From Bacteroidales bacterium (GTDB lineage: Bacteria > Bacteroidota > Bacteroidia > Bacteroidales > WCHB1-69), in the NCBI GenBank assembly GCA_017525505.1, contig JAFXSR010000012.1, forward strand, positions 1 to 64,000: a stretch of DNA of 64,000 nucleotides, written 5' to 3'. This document shows, one piece after another, positions 51,566 through 60,218 of this stretch. Numbering within the stretch: the stretch's first letter is position 1; every line of letters begins with the position of its first letter. The notes under the pieces were generated by a model. The model saw nothing but the letters and a program-made list of their open reading frames with translations, did no database searches and was not told where the DNA came from. Both the position numbers and the translations under genes were made by a program.

Positions 51566-52501
51566 TTAACTGACCAGTGCGGCGGCACCTAAAATCGCCA
51601 CGTCGTTCTGCTTCAGCTGCGATACCATGATTTTGATTTTGCCCCGGTAGTTGGACAACACATTATGGTCGAACGACTTCATGACAGGCTCGAGGAGCAC
51701 TTTGCCGGCTTTCACAGGACCGCCCATCAGGAAGACCGCTTCGGGTGAGGAAAAGGCTACGGCATTGGCCATGGCCAAGCCCAAAATATTACCGGTATAT
51801 TCAAACACCTTCAATGCCAGCTCATCGCCTGCGTTGGCGGCATCCCCAATCATCTTGGAGTCAATTTCCTCTGCGGGAACTTTCGACAAAACGCCGTCAT
51901 AATAGGGGTCTTGGGACATCATGTCGAGGCAGGTTTTGCGGATGCCGCCAGCAGAGGTGTATTGTTCCAGGCAGCCTTTGCGCCCGCATTTGCAGTCGCG
52001 GCCGTCGGGGAAGATGATGGTGTGGCCCAACTCACCAGCAAAGCCGTCGTGGCCGTATAGCAGTTTGCCATCCACGATGATGCCGCTACCTACACCAGTT
52101 CCGAGGGTGAACATGATGAAATTCTTCATGCCCTTGGCACCGCCATAGACCATCTCGCCGTAAGCTGCAGCATTGGCGTCATTGGTGATGACGGCAGGCA
52201 GGTGCAAGCGTTCTTCCATCATTTTGGCCAAATAGATGTTGCCTTTCATGTTGAGGTTGGGGGCATTCTCGATGCAGCCCGTGTAGAAGTTGCCGTTGGG
52301 TGCGCCAATGCCGATGCCTTTCACTTCCACTTTCTGTTCGTCAATGAGCTGACGTATGGTTGTTGCCAGGTCGTCGGCATATTGGTTTGCGTCGCTGTAT
52401 TGTGCGGTGGGGAGGTTCTTGCGGGCCACCACCTCGCCCGCCGGGCTCACCAGCCCGATGTCGGTGTTCGTACCACCAATGTCTATTCCTATTGCGTACA
52501 T
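51566..52501 (-). CDS. ROK family sugar kinase (glucokinase-like)
   Basis: 311 residues. ATP site AIGIDIGGTNTDIGLV, catalytic region GELGHTIIFPDGRDCKCG followed by the ROK zinc motif CKCGRKGCLE. It phosphorylates a hexose, most likely glucose, in the cytoplasm; specificity cannot be read. No sugar operon lies around it. Confidence 0.9.
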   Translation of the reverse strand: MYAIGIDIGGTNTDIGLVSPAGEVVARKNLPTAQYSDANQYADDLATTIRQLIDEQKVEVKGIGIGAPNGNFYTGCIENAPNLNMKGNIYLAKMMEERLHLPAVITNDANAAAYGEMVYGGAKGMKNFIMFTLGTGVGSGIIVDGKLLYGHDGFAGELGHTIIFPDGRDCKCGRKGCLEQYTSAGGIRKTCLDMMSQDPYYDGVLSKVPAEEIDSKMIGDAANAGDELALKVFEYTGNILGLAMANAVAFSSPEAVFLMGGPVKAGKVLLEPVMKSFDHNVLSNYRGKIKIMVSQLKQNDVAILGAAALVS

Positions 52502-52663
52502 ATAATGTTTATTTGATGTTTTGATATCCCCTACATTGCGCTACGCTTATGTGGGGTTATTGATATTTGACCTCTTCGAGGTCTTATGAAATTCAGTTAT
52601 ACTTTTTAATTCTTAGTTTAATCTCGTAATCTATAATTTTCTTACTCTCTCACCATGTATTCT
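52502..52663. other. Gap with short hairpins
   Basis: Contains GACCTCttcGAGGTC (about 52570-52584) and a CCCCTACATTGCGC ... GTGGGG inverted pair (52530-52556). No gene. Confidence 0.4.
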
Positions 52664-53944
52664 TTACCTTCCGCTCACCGTATTGAAATACCCCACCCCT
52701 ATCAGCCTGTCGTACAATGAAGTCTCATCGGTGAGATAGATAAAAACTCCGTATTCGTTCTGGGTTTCCCAATGGCTGCCTTCGATGTAGGTGGCATCGA
52801 TTTCAGTGCTGCCGTCATGCACAAAAACGTATTGGTAGTTGTAAATTCCCTGTTTCAGGTATAGTTCAGCTTCCCAATAGTTGGTGGCAGGATTGTATTC
52901 GAGTTTGGCATCATCCTGAATTTGCCAGTCGGTGAGTTCCCCGAAAACATAGATGTTGCCGCCGGTGACGGGGAAGTCACATTTCAGCGAGAAACGGGTC
53001 ATGACATAGTCCTCGCGGTTGGTACCAGAGTAGTCGCTGTTCTCCCAATAGCATCTTCCCCTGAGGGTAGTGCTGCCCTGATAAGCACCGTAAGGTCTGG
53101 CAATGTCTTCCAACACCAGGGCATAGTACCCTTTCCCATCGTATCGGATGGAAGCGATGCGGTCGCCGTTGTAGCGCAGGCTTTTCAAGGAAAACATTCT
53201 GAACTCGGAGCTGCCGTAAAAGCTGTTTTCGTTTTCGTCGTAGTCAAAGCTGTATTCACCGGGTTTGCCGAAGCGGTAGCGCAGACCGATGACGGCGTTG
53301 TCCCAGCGACCATTCTGTACAATGTTGGCACGCAAGTTCCGTGCGGGATCATGGATGACATAGCGCCCCGTGTTGACGTTGAAATCGACTTCCTGTCCCG
53401 TGAAGCGATAACGTGTGTCAGAGGCGGCATGTACCTCTCCGGTGATGATGGCCTCCTCTGGTTCTTTGACCATGAAACGGCGAGTGAGAACGGGATTGTC
53501 TGGAGTGTCGTCATAGACGAACAACAGGTAATTTCCTGATTTGGTTATTCTCAGCATTTCGTTGGGGAAACGCAAGGTGAAATGCACGTAGCTTTGCACG
53601 GTGTTGAACGAGTACGAGTGGTCCGTGAACTCGTCTTCGGTAAAGCCGTCAATATAGTCGAAAGGATTGAGATCAGAGGGCTTCCAGTCATGGGTACAGT
53701 GAATGACAGTGTATTTCAGATAGCGGTTGTCATTGCCTTCCAAGTCATCGTAGTTCAGGCAAAGCTGCTCTCCGCTGCCAAGGGTGATCAAGGGATAACC
53801 CAAGGGGACGGAGACGGGTGTAAGGCTGACACTGGTCAAACCATTAACATATGTTCTATTCTCAAAGGCGATGTTGTCGTACTGTTGTGCCCGGAGACTG
53901 AGCACGGAAACGAGGACCAGTATGAATAAGATAGTGTGTTTCAT
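52664..53944 (-). CDS. DUF5103 / T9SS plug-like protein
   Basis: 426 residues with a signal peptide (about 1-19, LSLRAQ). Beta-rich domain typical of DUF5103 (NRYLKYTVIHCTHDWKPSDL, YVHFTLRFPNEMLRITKSGN, LKQGIYNYQYVFVHDGSTE). Members of this family include Plug-type proteins linked to the SprA/T9SS translocon. It is likely an outer-membrane-associated secretion accessory, although the link is by family only. Confidence 0.8.
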   Translation of the reverse strand: MKHTILFILVLVSVLSLRAQQYDNIAFENRTYVNGLTSVSLTPVSVPLGYPLITLGSGEQLCLNYDDLEGNDNRYLKYTVIHCTHDWKPSDLNPFDYIDGFTEDEFTDHSYSFNTVQSYVHFTLRFPNEMLRITKSGNYLLFVYDDTPDNPVLTRRFMVKEPEEAIITGEVHAASDTRYRFTGQEVDFNVNTGRYVIHDPARNLRANIVQNGRWDNAVIGLRYRFGKPGEYSFDYDENENSFYGSSEFRMFSLKSLRYNGDRIASIRYDGKGYYALVLEDIARPYGAYQGSTTLRGRCYWENSDYSGTNREDYVMTRFSLKCDFPVTGGNIYVFGELTDWQIQDDAKLEYNPATNYWEAELYLKQGIYNYQYVFVHDGSTEIDATYIEGSHWETQNEYGVFIYLTDETSLYDRLIGVGYFNTVSGR

Positions 53945-53966
53945 TTTAGGGGTCAGGTTTACAGGT

Positions 53967-55181
53967 TTACAGTTTACAGGGGGTAGGGTTTTTCCGTCGT
54001 CTGAACAACAATATCACACCACAAATGATAAAAATGTACAGTGTCCAGAGCAGTGTGGTTTTCCAATAGTTTAAATGGTCGAGGCGGGGATGGTACAATT
54101 TGTCAGGGCTCTCATGCCGGGTAATGGGGTTGAGCCAGAGTTCGGTGCCATCGGCGAAGGTGAGGACGGTGCGTACGTATTGGTCCTCGGGCTGAATGAC
54201 ATAAGAGGCTTCTTCTACATCGGTTTCAACATGAAGTACATGTCCGCCTTGTCCGATGAATTCGGCTTTGCTGAGCGGTTTGGTGGCAGCTACCCGCAGG
54301 GTGTCGCCACATAAGTCCGCTTTGGTGAGGTAAGGCAGGTTCTCCTCGAATCGTGCCCTTTTGTGAGGGAACGTTTCAGTATAGGTCGGGTCCATAGGGA
54401 ATGCCACTCCGACAGCGTTGCCGGCTACCAATGCTTTCAGCAGCTGGGGACCTTCGTTCACCTTGCTGTTAATCAGGGTGAAACGATTGGCAGGGTCGTT
54501 GATATTGGTCATGTTGTGGGCATCGTCACCGCCAATGAGATAAACCAGGTGACCATTGGAAAGGGCCATGTCCCAGTGGTCGGGTGACTTGCGGTAGCCA
54601 TTCAGTACCTCCAACAGCTTATAATTGCTGAGGTATTTGAAATCTTCAGGATGGTAACCTTTCTCCACAAACGAGGGGTGGGCGGGAATGGCCAGTTCGG
54701 CCTGCTGTGCCATTTTGTTGAGGGTGTGTTGTTTCATGCTGAGGGTCTGCCACAGCGGATAGTCAATTCGTCTGACTTTTCTGGCCCCAAGCCCTAACTG
54801 GTGAATTTTGAAGATGCCGTAACCATGCTCATAGCCGGGTACGTAGCTGGGGTTGTCCTTGCCGTAATCGCTGATGGTATTGTAATTGGAAATGCCGATA
54901 TGGTCAAAGCCGAAACTGCGGTACACGCTGTCTAATAGTTCGTTGCTGTTGTTGCGTCCGTTGGCTACGCCGCCTGCGGTACGGGTGTGGGCGTGGAAGT
55001 TGCATTTCAACCATGCTGTGGAATCCATGCCCTCGTATGGGTTATGCAGGTAGTCGCCATGGAAAGGGTAGGGCTCGTCGAAGTCATAAACAGGAACGAA
55101 AAGACTGAAACAGAGCAACAATGCGATGAAGAGCCCAATGAGCCATAGAATGAGTTTGACGATGAATTTCAGGATGCGCAT
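53967..55181 (-). CDS. Membrane-anchored PHP-domain phosphoesterase-like protein
   Basis: 404 residues from ATG 55181. N-terminal helix (about 5-27). A PHP fold follows with metal-ligand motifs CNFHAHTRTAG, FDHIGISNYN, IPAHPSF and GGDDAHN. A C-terminal membrane helix (about 378-396, WTLYIFIICGVILLF) ends in a basic tail. PHP proteins hydrolyse phosphoesters with metal ions; the substrate here is unknown and the active domain would sit outside the cytoplasm. The promoter core is at 55207-55214. Confidence 0.75.
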   Translation of the reverse strand: MRILKFIVKLILWLIGLFIALLLCFSLFVPVYDFDEPYPFHGDYLHNPYEGMDSTAWLKCNFHAHTRTAGGVANGRNNSNELLDSVYRSFGFDHIGISNYNTISDYGKDNPSYVPGYEHGYGIFKIHQLGLGARKVRRIDYPLWQTLSMKQHTLNKMAQQAELAIPAHPSFVEKGYHPEDFKYLSNYKLLEVLNGYRKSPDHWDMALSNGHLVYLIGGDDAHNMTNINDPANRFTLINSKVNEGPQLLKALVAGNAVGVAFPMDPTYTETFPHKRARFEENLPYLTKADLCGDTLRVAATKPLSKAEFIGQGGHVLHVETDVEEASYVIQPEDQYVRTVLTFADGTELWLNPITRHESPDKLYHPRLDHLNYWKTTLLWTLYIFIICGVILLFRRRKNPTPCKL

Positions 55182-55206
55182 GATTATAACGATACAAGTC
55201 AATTTG

Positions 55207-55214
55207 CAAAAGTA
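55207..55214 (-). promoter_or_regulatory. Promoter core for the PHP-domain gene
   Basis: Minus strand TACTTTTG followed by CAAATTG, 25 bases before ATG 55181. Confidence 0.65.
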
Positions 55215-55269
55215 CGAAAAATAATCGGAATTATCCCTTATAGTCTTGTTGATATATTAAGATAGATTC

Positions 55270-55379
55270 ATTGCGTAATATATTCGTAGCCATCTTCGTC
55301 CTCGCAGATGGGGATGTTCCATTGGCACACAGTAGCCGTTTGTGTCCCTTCAGATGGAGATGTTCCATAGGCACATTGT
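55270..55379 (-). repeat. Possible dispersed repeat with a 26-bp internal duplication
   Basis: CAGATGGGGATGTTCCATTG (55305-55324) recurs as CAGATGGAGATGTTCCATAG (55351-55370), each followed by GCACA. On the minus strand a short frame reads CAYGTSPSEGTQTATVCQW and ends GYEYITQ. Too short to call a gene with confidence. Confidence 0.4.
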
Positions 55380-56984
55380 TTAGTTAGCACATCGGTAATT
55401 TTCCAGCTTATATACAAATATGTACTCCGCTATTTGTCCGCCTCGGTATATGGCAAAGGTGTCAACAGGTATGATCTGCTCAAAATGGGCTTGAAGTTGC
55501 CAATTGTCGGACCCGTAGTAATTGTAACTCTGGTCGATGAACCAGTAATTCCGGCTGTCCTGCAGTCCACCACGGTACTGGTTAATCCAGTAATATTTAT
55601 GGATTTGTGTCAGATCGCCGAGAGCATACAGCTTCAGTCCCAAAGGGGTGGCGATGTAATAGTCCATGTTGGCGGCAGGAAACCATTTCAAGGCTATGAT
55701 GCCGTCGTCGGCTTGCATTTCGTCACGTGCCACAAGGCTGTCGCGAACCTTGGCAAAACCTTCACGCATCTGGTCCCATCCGTACATGTCTAGGGTCACA
55801 TCGCCTTTGCCAACAGAAGTCATCTCAACCTCTTTTTTCGAGGCGAAGTAGGACTGAATGTGTCCGGTTTTGATTTCGAAACTGCCGACGCCAGCGGCTG
55901 TAATCAATAGCAACAGGGCGGCAATGATGACCCCTGGGATGCGGTAGATACCCGTCATGTTTTCTTGCCGGGAAGCCAAATAAGCCCCTGCTATCGGAAT
56001 CAGCAGACATACGCCAGGAGCACTCCAATGGGGTAGGGTAGAACGGGTGAGCGAAAAGTAAATGAAGATGCCTATCCAGGGCAAGGCGGTGAGCAGCAGT
56101 AGGCGGCTAACGCTGGTTTCAGTCTGGAAATTTCTTCTGAAATAAGATGCTAAAGCTATGATAATCAGGATGTAAACGATGGGATTGTTGTAGAGGAGCT
56201 CTCCGGCCAGTTCTGTGCCCAAATAGTCGAATCGTGGTTTCCCGAAAAGACTGACCCGATCTCCGTGAAAGGTGAAGCTGATGAAGTCATTCTGCATGTT
56301 CCAAATCAGTATTGGTAGTAAACAAAGGGCGGAGATTAACACGGAGAGATACAAATAGCCGTTTTTCAGCTCTTTTCTGTCGTAAAACAGGACAAATAAA
56401 CCGACCCCCACCCAGATAAAGGCGGCGGAGTATTTGGACAGCATGGCCAGACCAGCGAACAATCCCGCCAACAATAGGGATATGTTACATGGTAGGGACG
56501 CAAAATTTTGTTTCTCTACAGGGAAATCATATTTTGTTTTAAAGTATCTGATAAACAGATAGATGGAAATGAGCGTAAAAAACATGAGCGGAGTGTCAGG
56601 CATGATGAAGACTCCAGTGATGACAAAAGCATAGAGCGAGGCAGTGTAAAGCAGTGCGGCAAAAAGTCCTGCGATTTTGTTTTTGAGTTGGGTGCCGATC
56701 AGGTAGATAAGCCAAGTGTCCACTGTCATCAACACTACAGAAGAGAGTCGTAAGGCAAATTCACTGTCAAACAATAGGTTAAGGCTAAAAAGCTGCATCA
56801 TCCAGCCCACCATGCCAGGATGGTCGAAATGTGACCAGTCGGGATAAAGGGCGTAAGTCCAGTAATAGACCTCATCGTTGCCAAGCTCGTGGAATCCCGC
56901 CAGAAATGCCCGGATTACAGTACTGATGGCAAGGAGGATAATAAGAACTTTCGGTATGTTTTTCTCTTGAATTGTCATAGTCAC
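55380..56984 (-). CDS. GT39-like membrane glycosyltransferase (ArnT/PMT family)
   Basis: 534 residues, about twelve membrane helices. The first external loop has the acidic catalytic site (FHELGNDEVYYWTYALYPDW), and SHFDHPGMVGWMM follows, the PMT_2 pattern. It transfers a sugar from a polyprenyl phosphate donor to lipid or protein outside the inner membrane. A REP-like palindrome (56492-56519) lies within the coding sequence and encodes KQNFASLPC between two helices. The promoter core is at 57006-57013. Start may be 56984 or 56978. Confidence 0.85.
   Translation of the reverse strand: MTMTIQEKNIPKVLIILLAISTVIRAFLAGFHELGNDEVYYWTYALYPDWSHFDHPGMVGWMMQLFSLNLLFDSEFALRLSSVVLMTVDTWLIYLIGTQLKNKIAGLFAALLYTASLYAFVITGVFIMPDTPLMFFTLISIYLFIRYFKTKYDFPVEKQNFASLPCNISLLLAGLFAGLAMLSKYSAAFIWVGVGLFVLFYDRKELKNGYLYLSVLISALCLLPILIWNMQNDFISFTFHGDRVSLFGKPRFDYLGTELAGELLYNNPIVYILIIIALASYFRRNFQTETSVSRLLLLTALPWIGIFIYFSLTRSTLPHWSAPGVCLLIPIAGAYLASRQENMTGIYRIPGVIIAALLLLITAAGVGSFEIKTGHIQSYFASKKEVEMTSVGKGDVTLDMYGWDQMREGFAKVRDSLVARDEMQADDGIIALKWFPAANMDYYIATPLGLKLYALGDLTQIHKYYWINQYRGGLQDSRNYWFIDQSYNYYGSDNWQLQAHFEQIIPVDTFAIYRGGQIAEYIFVYKLENYRCAN
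56492..56519. repeat. REP-like palindrome inside the GT39 coding sequence
   Basis: Arms GTAGGGACGCAAAA and TTTTGTTTCTCTAC, in frame, coding for a cytoplasmic or periplasmic loop between helices. Confidence 0.7.
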
Positions 56985-57005
56985 GTTAGCGTTGAATCAT
57001 TTATG

Positions 57006-57013
57006 CAAAAATA
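57006..57013 (-). promoter_or_regulatory. Promoter core for the GT39 gene
   Basis: Minus strand TATTTTTG followed by CATAAATG. Confidence 0.6.
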
Positions 57014-57063
57014 CGAAAATAATTGGCAAATCAGCAAATGAGTTAATCTGCCAATGAATTTGT

Positions 57064-57190
57064 TCGTTGAGACGTTGAGACACTCGCTTCGCTTGCTCGT
57101 GGAGACGCTCACTTCGTTCGCTCGTTAAGATGACAATTGCTATAACGACTCGACGAATGCACGCAGTGCATGTCTTAACGATTTGACGAA
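57064..57190. repeat. Hairpin/direct-repeat array
   Basis: ACTCGCTTCGCTTGCTCG, CTCACTTCGTTCGCTCG and a true hairpin GAATGCACgcaGTGCATGTC, with GTGGAGACG and TTAACGA spacers. Same class as 38716-38961. Confidence 0.65.
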
Positions 57191-57231
57191 TAAACGAAAA
57201 ACAAAAAAATCAACAATTCGATAAATTTCAC

Positions 57232-57239
57232 TATTTTTG
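57232..57239 (+). promoter_or_regulatory. Promoter core for the LptF/G permease gene
   Basis: TATTTTTG followed by CAAAATA, 45 bases before ATG 57284. Confidence 0.6.
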
Positions 57240-57283
57240 CAAAATATTATTTTTACAAGAATTTGGTGGCGTTTTTTTGCAAG

Positions 57284-58399
57284 ATGGCTGAATCGGTGGT
57301 GAAAAAAATAAAAGACTCTCTGCACTGGAATATTCTGGACAGTTACATCCTCAGGAAATTTTTGGGGTCGGTAACGTATTCTATCATGTTGCTGATGGCC
57401 ATCATTGTGGTGGTGGACATCACCGAGAATCTGCAACGCTTTTTGGATAATAATGCCCCGATGTCGGCGGTTATCACGGGATATTACATGAACTTTATCC
57501 CTTATTTCATCAATCTTTTTATTCCGCTGTTTACCTTTATCAGTGTGATATGGTTCACTTCCAAGCTGTCTTCCCAAAACGAAATTGTGGCGATTCTGAA
57601 TGGAGGGGTGAGCTTCTACCGTATGTTGGTGCCGTATTTCGCGGGTGCGTTGATTGTGGCGTCTTGCGCCTTGGTGTTGGCCAATTATGTCGTGCCCAAA
57701 ACCAATCAGAAATTGTATGAGTTCAAGGATACTTATCTGGAACATCGTTCTTTGGCACAAATGAATATCCATATAAAGAATTCCTCCAACAGTTATATTT
57801 ATCTTGAACGGTGGACGAAGGCGGAGAAAACGGGCTATGAGTTCACCTACGAAGTGCTTGGTGATAATGCATTGGTGTACAAGTTGAGTGCGCAACGCAT
57901 TGTGTATAATGAGGATGCCAAGACATGGACGCTGTATGGGGGAACGGAACGTTGCATCGAAGGTGACAAGGAGTTCTATTCTACATTTATTCAGAAAGAT
58001 ACGGTTTTCAATCTTACTCCTGTGGATCTGAATCAGGATGCGTTCGTAAGTGAAACCATGTCCACTCCTGAACTGAACAAGTTTATCAAGGAAGAGAAGG
58101 CCAAGGGTTCCACGCTGGTGGACCAGTACGTCATTGAACAACAGCGTCGTCTGGCCAATCCTTTTGGTACGGTCATCATGACAATATTCGCCGTCAGCGT
58201 GTCCTCAAGAAAGACCCGACGGGGAGTGGGGGTGCATATATTCATTGGCATGGGTTTGGCATTCACCTTTGTTTTTTTCCAACAGATTTCCACGGTGTTC
58301 TCGGTGCAGGGAAACATGCCTCCGGGTCTTGGTACATGGATTCCGAATATCCTCTGCCTGATTTTGTGTGTCATCCTGCTTCGCTCAACCCCGAAATAG
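57284..58399 (+). CDS. LptF/LptG family LPS export permease
   Basis: 371 residues from ATG 57284. Three N-terminal helices (about 30-52, 75-100, 115-140) follow the ILDSYILRKFLGS amphipathic start, then a periplasmic jellyroll (about 150-280) and three C-terminal helices. This is the YjgP/YjgQ layout. With LptB (37426-38157) it forms the inner-membrane LPS extractor. The upstream in-frame GTG at 57263 is less likely. Confidence 0.9.
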   Translation: MAESVVKKIKDSLHWNILDSYILRKFLGSVTYSIMLLMAIIVVVDITENLQRFLDNNAPMSAVITGYYMNFIPYFINLFIPLFTFISVIWFTSKLSSQNEIVAILNGGVSFYRMLVPYFAGALIVASCALVLANYVVPKTNQKLYEFKDTYLEHRSLAQMNIHIKNSSNSYIYLERWTKAEKTGYEFTYEVLGDNALVYKLSAQRIVYNEDAKTWTLYGGTERCIEGDKEFYSTFIQKDTVFNLTPVDLNQDAFVSETMSTPELNKFIKEEKAKGSTLVDQYVIEQQRRLANPFGTVIMTIFAVSVSSRKTRRGVGVHIFIGMGLAFTFVFFQQISTVFSVQGNMPPGLGTWIPNILCLILCVILLRSTPK

Positions 58400-58404
58400 G
58401 GATA

Positions 58405-58505
58405 ATGTGCAAATTAGTCAATGTGCTAATGTGCCAATTGAATCAGCAAATTAGCAAATTGAACTGAATGATAATCAAACAATTAAACAAATCAACAAAT
58501 CAACA
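58405..58505. repeat. AT-rich word repeat between permease and YitT genes
   Basis: GTGCAAATTAGTCAATGTGC, GTGCCAATTG, AATTAGCAAATTG then CAATTAAACAAATCAAC words. Confidence 0.55.
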
Positions 58506-58511
58506 ATTTTA

Positions 58512-59459
58512 ATGGGTTTCTGGGATAAATTTAAGGATATAAAAAAAGAAAAGCTGAGTCCTAAGCAGATTTTACAGGAGTACGGACTGATAGTGCTGGG
58601 CACGTTTATTATGGCCATCGGCTATGTGGTGTTTGTGTCCCCGTTGAAATTGGCACCGGGAGGGGTTTATGGTATTGCCATTATTCTGCACCATTTGTTC
58701 AATTTCCCTATAGGTTTGTCTGGTATTTGTTTGGATTTGCCACTATTGCTTATAGGCACACTTTGGCTGGGGCCGAAATTTGGCCTGAAAACCGTGGTGG
58801 GTATTGTCTCACTTTCAGCTTCCATATCGGTATTGGAGTATTTTTATGGCTATGACCCATTGATCGGATTGGCCTCAAACCCTTCTGTACCTGACCCCGC
58901 TGCCAATTTTATCATCGCCTTGTGTGGCGGAGTGCTTATTGGTATTGGCTTGGGTATCGTGTTTAAAACACGTGCTACCTCCGGTGGAACGGATATTGTT
59001 GCTATGATTATCGGCAAGTACCTGAAACATATTCCTATCGGCACATTGATGATTTGTGTGGACTCTTGTGTGGTATTGCTGGCGTTGGCAGTGTTCAAGG
59101 ACTGGACAATTCCTTTGTACTCCTGGCTGATTATCTATGTAAGCGGCTATGTGGTGGACAAGGTTATTGCCGGTTTCAAGTCGGGCAAGGCAGTGCTGAT
59201 TATTTCTGACCATTATGACGAAATCCGTGACCGTATTTTCAGCGACCTCGACCGTGGCGGCACTTTCTTGCATGGCGAGGGTATGTATAATAATGCCGAG
59301 AAGAAAATCATCTTCCTGTCCCTTTCCAGAAAAGAACTGCCACAGCTGATTTATTTCGTGCATGAGATCGACCCGAATGCCTTCTTGTCTATCTTGGAGG
59401 CTTCCGAAACCTTGGGCTATGGCTTCCAATCCCTGCGCGAACAGGCACTGAGCCGATGA
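58512..59459 (+). CDS. YitT family membrane protein
   Basis: 315 residues. Five or six membrane helices (about 25-180) with LKLAPGGVYGIAIILHHLF and FKTRATSGGTDIVAMI, then a C-terminal DUF2179 domain (about 225-305, SDHYDEIRDRIFSDLDRGGT). This is a common bacterial family of unknown transport or sensory role. Confidence 0.9.
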   Translation: MGFWDKFKDIKKEKLSPKQILQEYGLIVLGTFIMAIGYVVFVSPLKLAPGGVYGIAIILHHLFNFPIGLSGICLDLPLLLIGTLWLGPKFGLKTVVGIVSLSASISVLEYFYGYDPLIGLASNPSVPDPAANFIIALCGGVLIGIGLGIVFKTRATSGGTDIVAMIIGKYLKHIPIGTLMICVDSCVVLLALAVFKDWTIPLYSWLIIYVSGYVVDKVIAGFKSGKAVLIISDHYDEIRDRIFSDLDRGGTFLHGEGMYNNAEKKIIFLSLSRKELPQLIYFVHEIDPNAFLSILEASETLGYGFQSLREQALSR

Positions 59460-59520
59460 TAATTAGCAAATTTGTTAATTAGTTAATTGGTTAATTATCA
59501 ATGTGCTAATGTGCCAATTA
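59460..59520. repeat. AT-rich word repeat in a convergent gap
   Basis: AATTAGCAAATTTGTTAATT (a near palindrome), TTGGTTAATTATCAATGTGC, GTGCCAATTAG. Confidence 0.55.
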
Positions 59521-59570
59521 GTGTTATGGGGTAGTGATTCCGAATTCTAACACCTGTTCCCTGAAACCTG

Positions 59571-60131
59571 TTATTCTCGTCCTAACAGTTCCGCGGCGAT
59601 GTCCCAATTATTGTTGGCGATAAGTTTGCGAATCTGCGAGGAGCGGACTTTCACATCGTTCATGGTGAACTCAGGAATCTCGATGATCTCGATACCGTGT
59701 TCTGAACAAAGCGCTTTCATGCTTTCGTGGTTGCCTTCACGCTTGTGGCCGAAGGAGTGGCTGGGTCCCATCACAATGGCTTTCGCCCCGATTTTGTCTA
59801 TGATAATGTCTTTCAGAAATTTTTCCGAAGAAAGTTGCGAAAATTCTTTGGTAAAGCGGATAATTATCAGATAGTCAATATTTTCTTCTTTTATCAGTTT
59901 GATTTTTTCTTCCAAAGGAAAAATCTGGAAAAAATCTGAATTAGGGTGTAGCACCATCTGCGGATGAGGGTCGAAAGTGATGGCGACACTTACTCCGCCT
60001 ATTTGGCGGCTGTATTCCTTCACCTTCTCGAAAATCTGTCGGTGCCCCAGATGAATACCGTCAAACGCCCCCACTGTCACAACTGGGTTCTGCAATCGCG
60101 GTATTGCATCTATGTCGGTGATAATCTCCAT
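59571..60131 (-). CDS. ribF: RibF, FMN adenylyltransferase domain only
   Basis: 186 residues covering just the N-terminal nucleotidyltransferase domain: VTVGAFDGIHLGHRQIF, SVAITFDPHPQMVL, VMGPSHSFGHKREGN and VRSSQIRKLIANNNWDIA. It ends ELLGRE, stop, exactly where the riboflavin kinase domain normally begins. The DNA after the stop (59461-59570) has no kinase remnant in any frame. The typical bifunctional enzyme is about 310 residues. It should make FAD from FMN and ATP; a separate riboflavin kinase would be needed elsewhere. Confidence 0.88.
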   Translation of the reverse strand: MEIITDIDAIPRLQNPVVTVGAFDGIHLGHRQIFEKVKEYSRQIGGVSVAITFDPHPQMVLHPNSDFFQIFPLEEKIKLIKEENIDYLIIIRFTKEFSQLSSEKFLKDIIIDKIGAKAIVMGPSHSFGHKREGNHESMKALCSEHGIEIIEIPEFTMNDVKVRSSQIRKLIANNNWDIAAELLGRE

Positions 60132-60218
60132 GATATTTTCAGTTAAGAATTAAGAGTTAAGAATTGTTGATTAGTTCTTAGTCCTTAGTCCTTAGTTCAT
60201 TCTGTAACCTGTCCCCTG

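Noticed and set aside
57140..58141. 333-codon open frame on the minus strand
   Set aside because: Shadow of the LptF/G permease gene, rich in His and Ile and without any recognisable motif.
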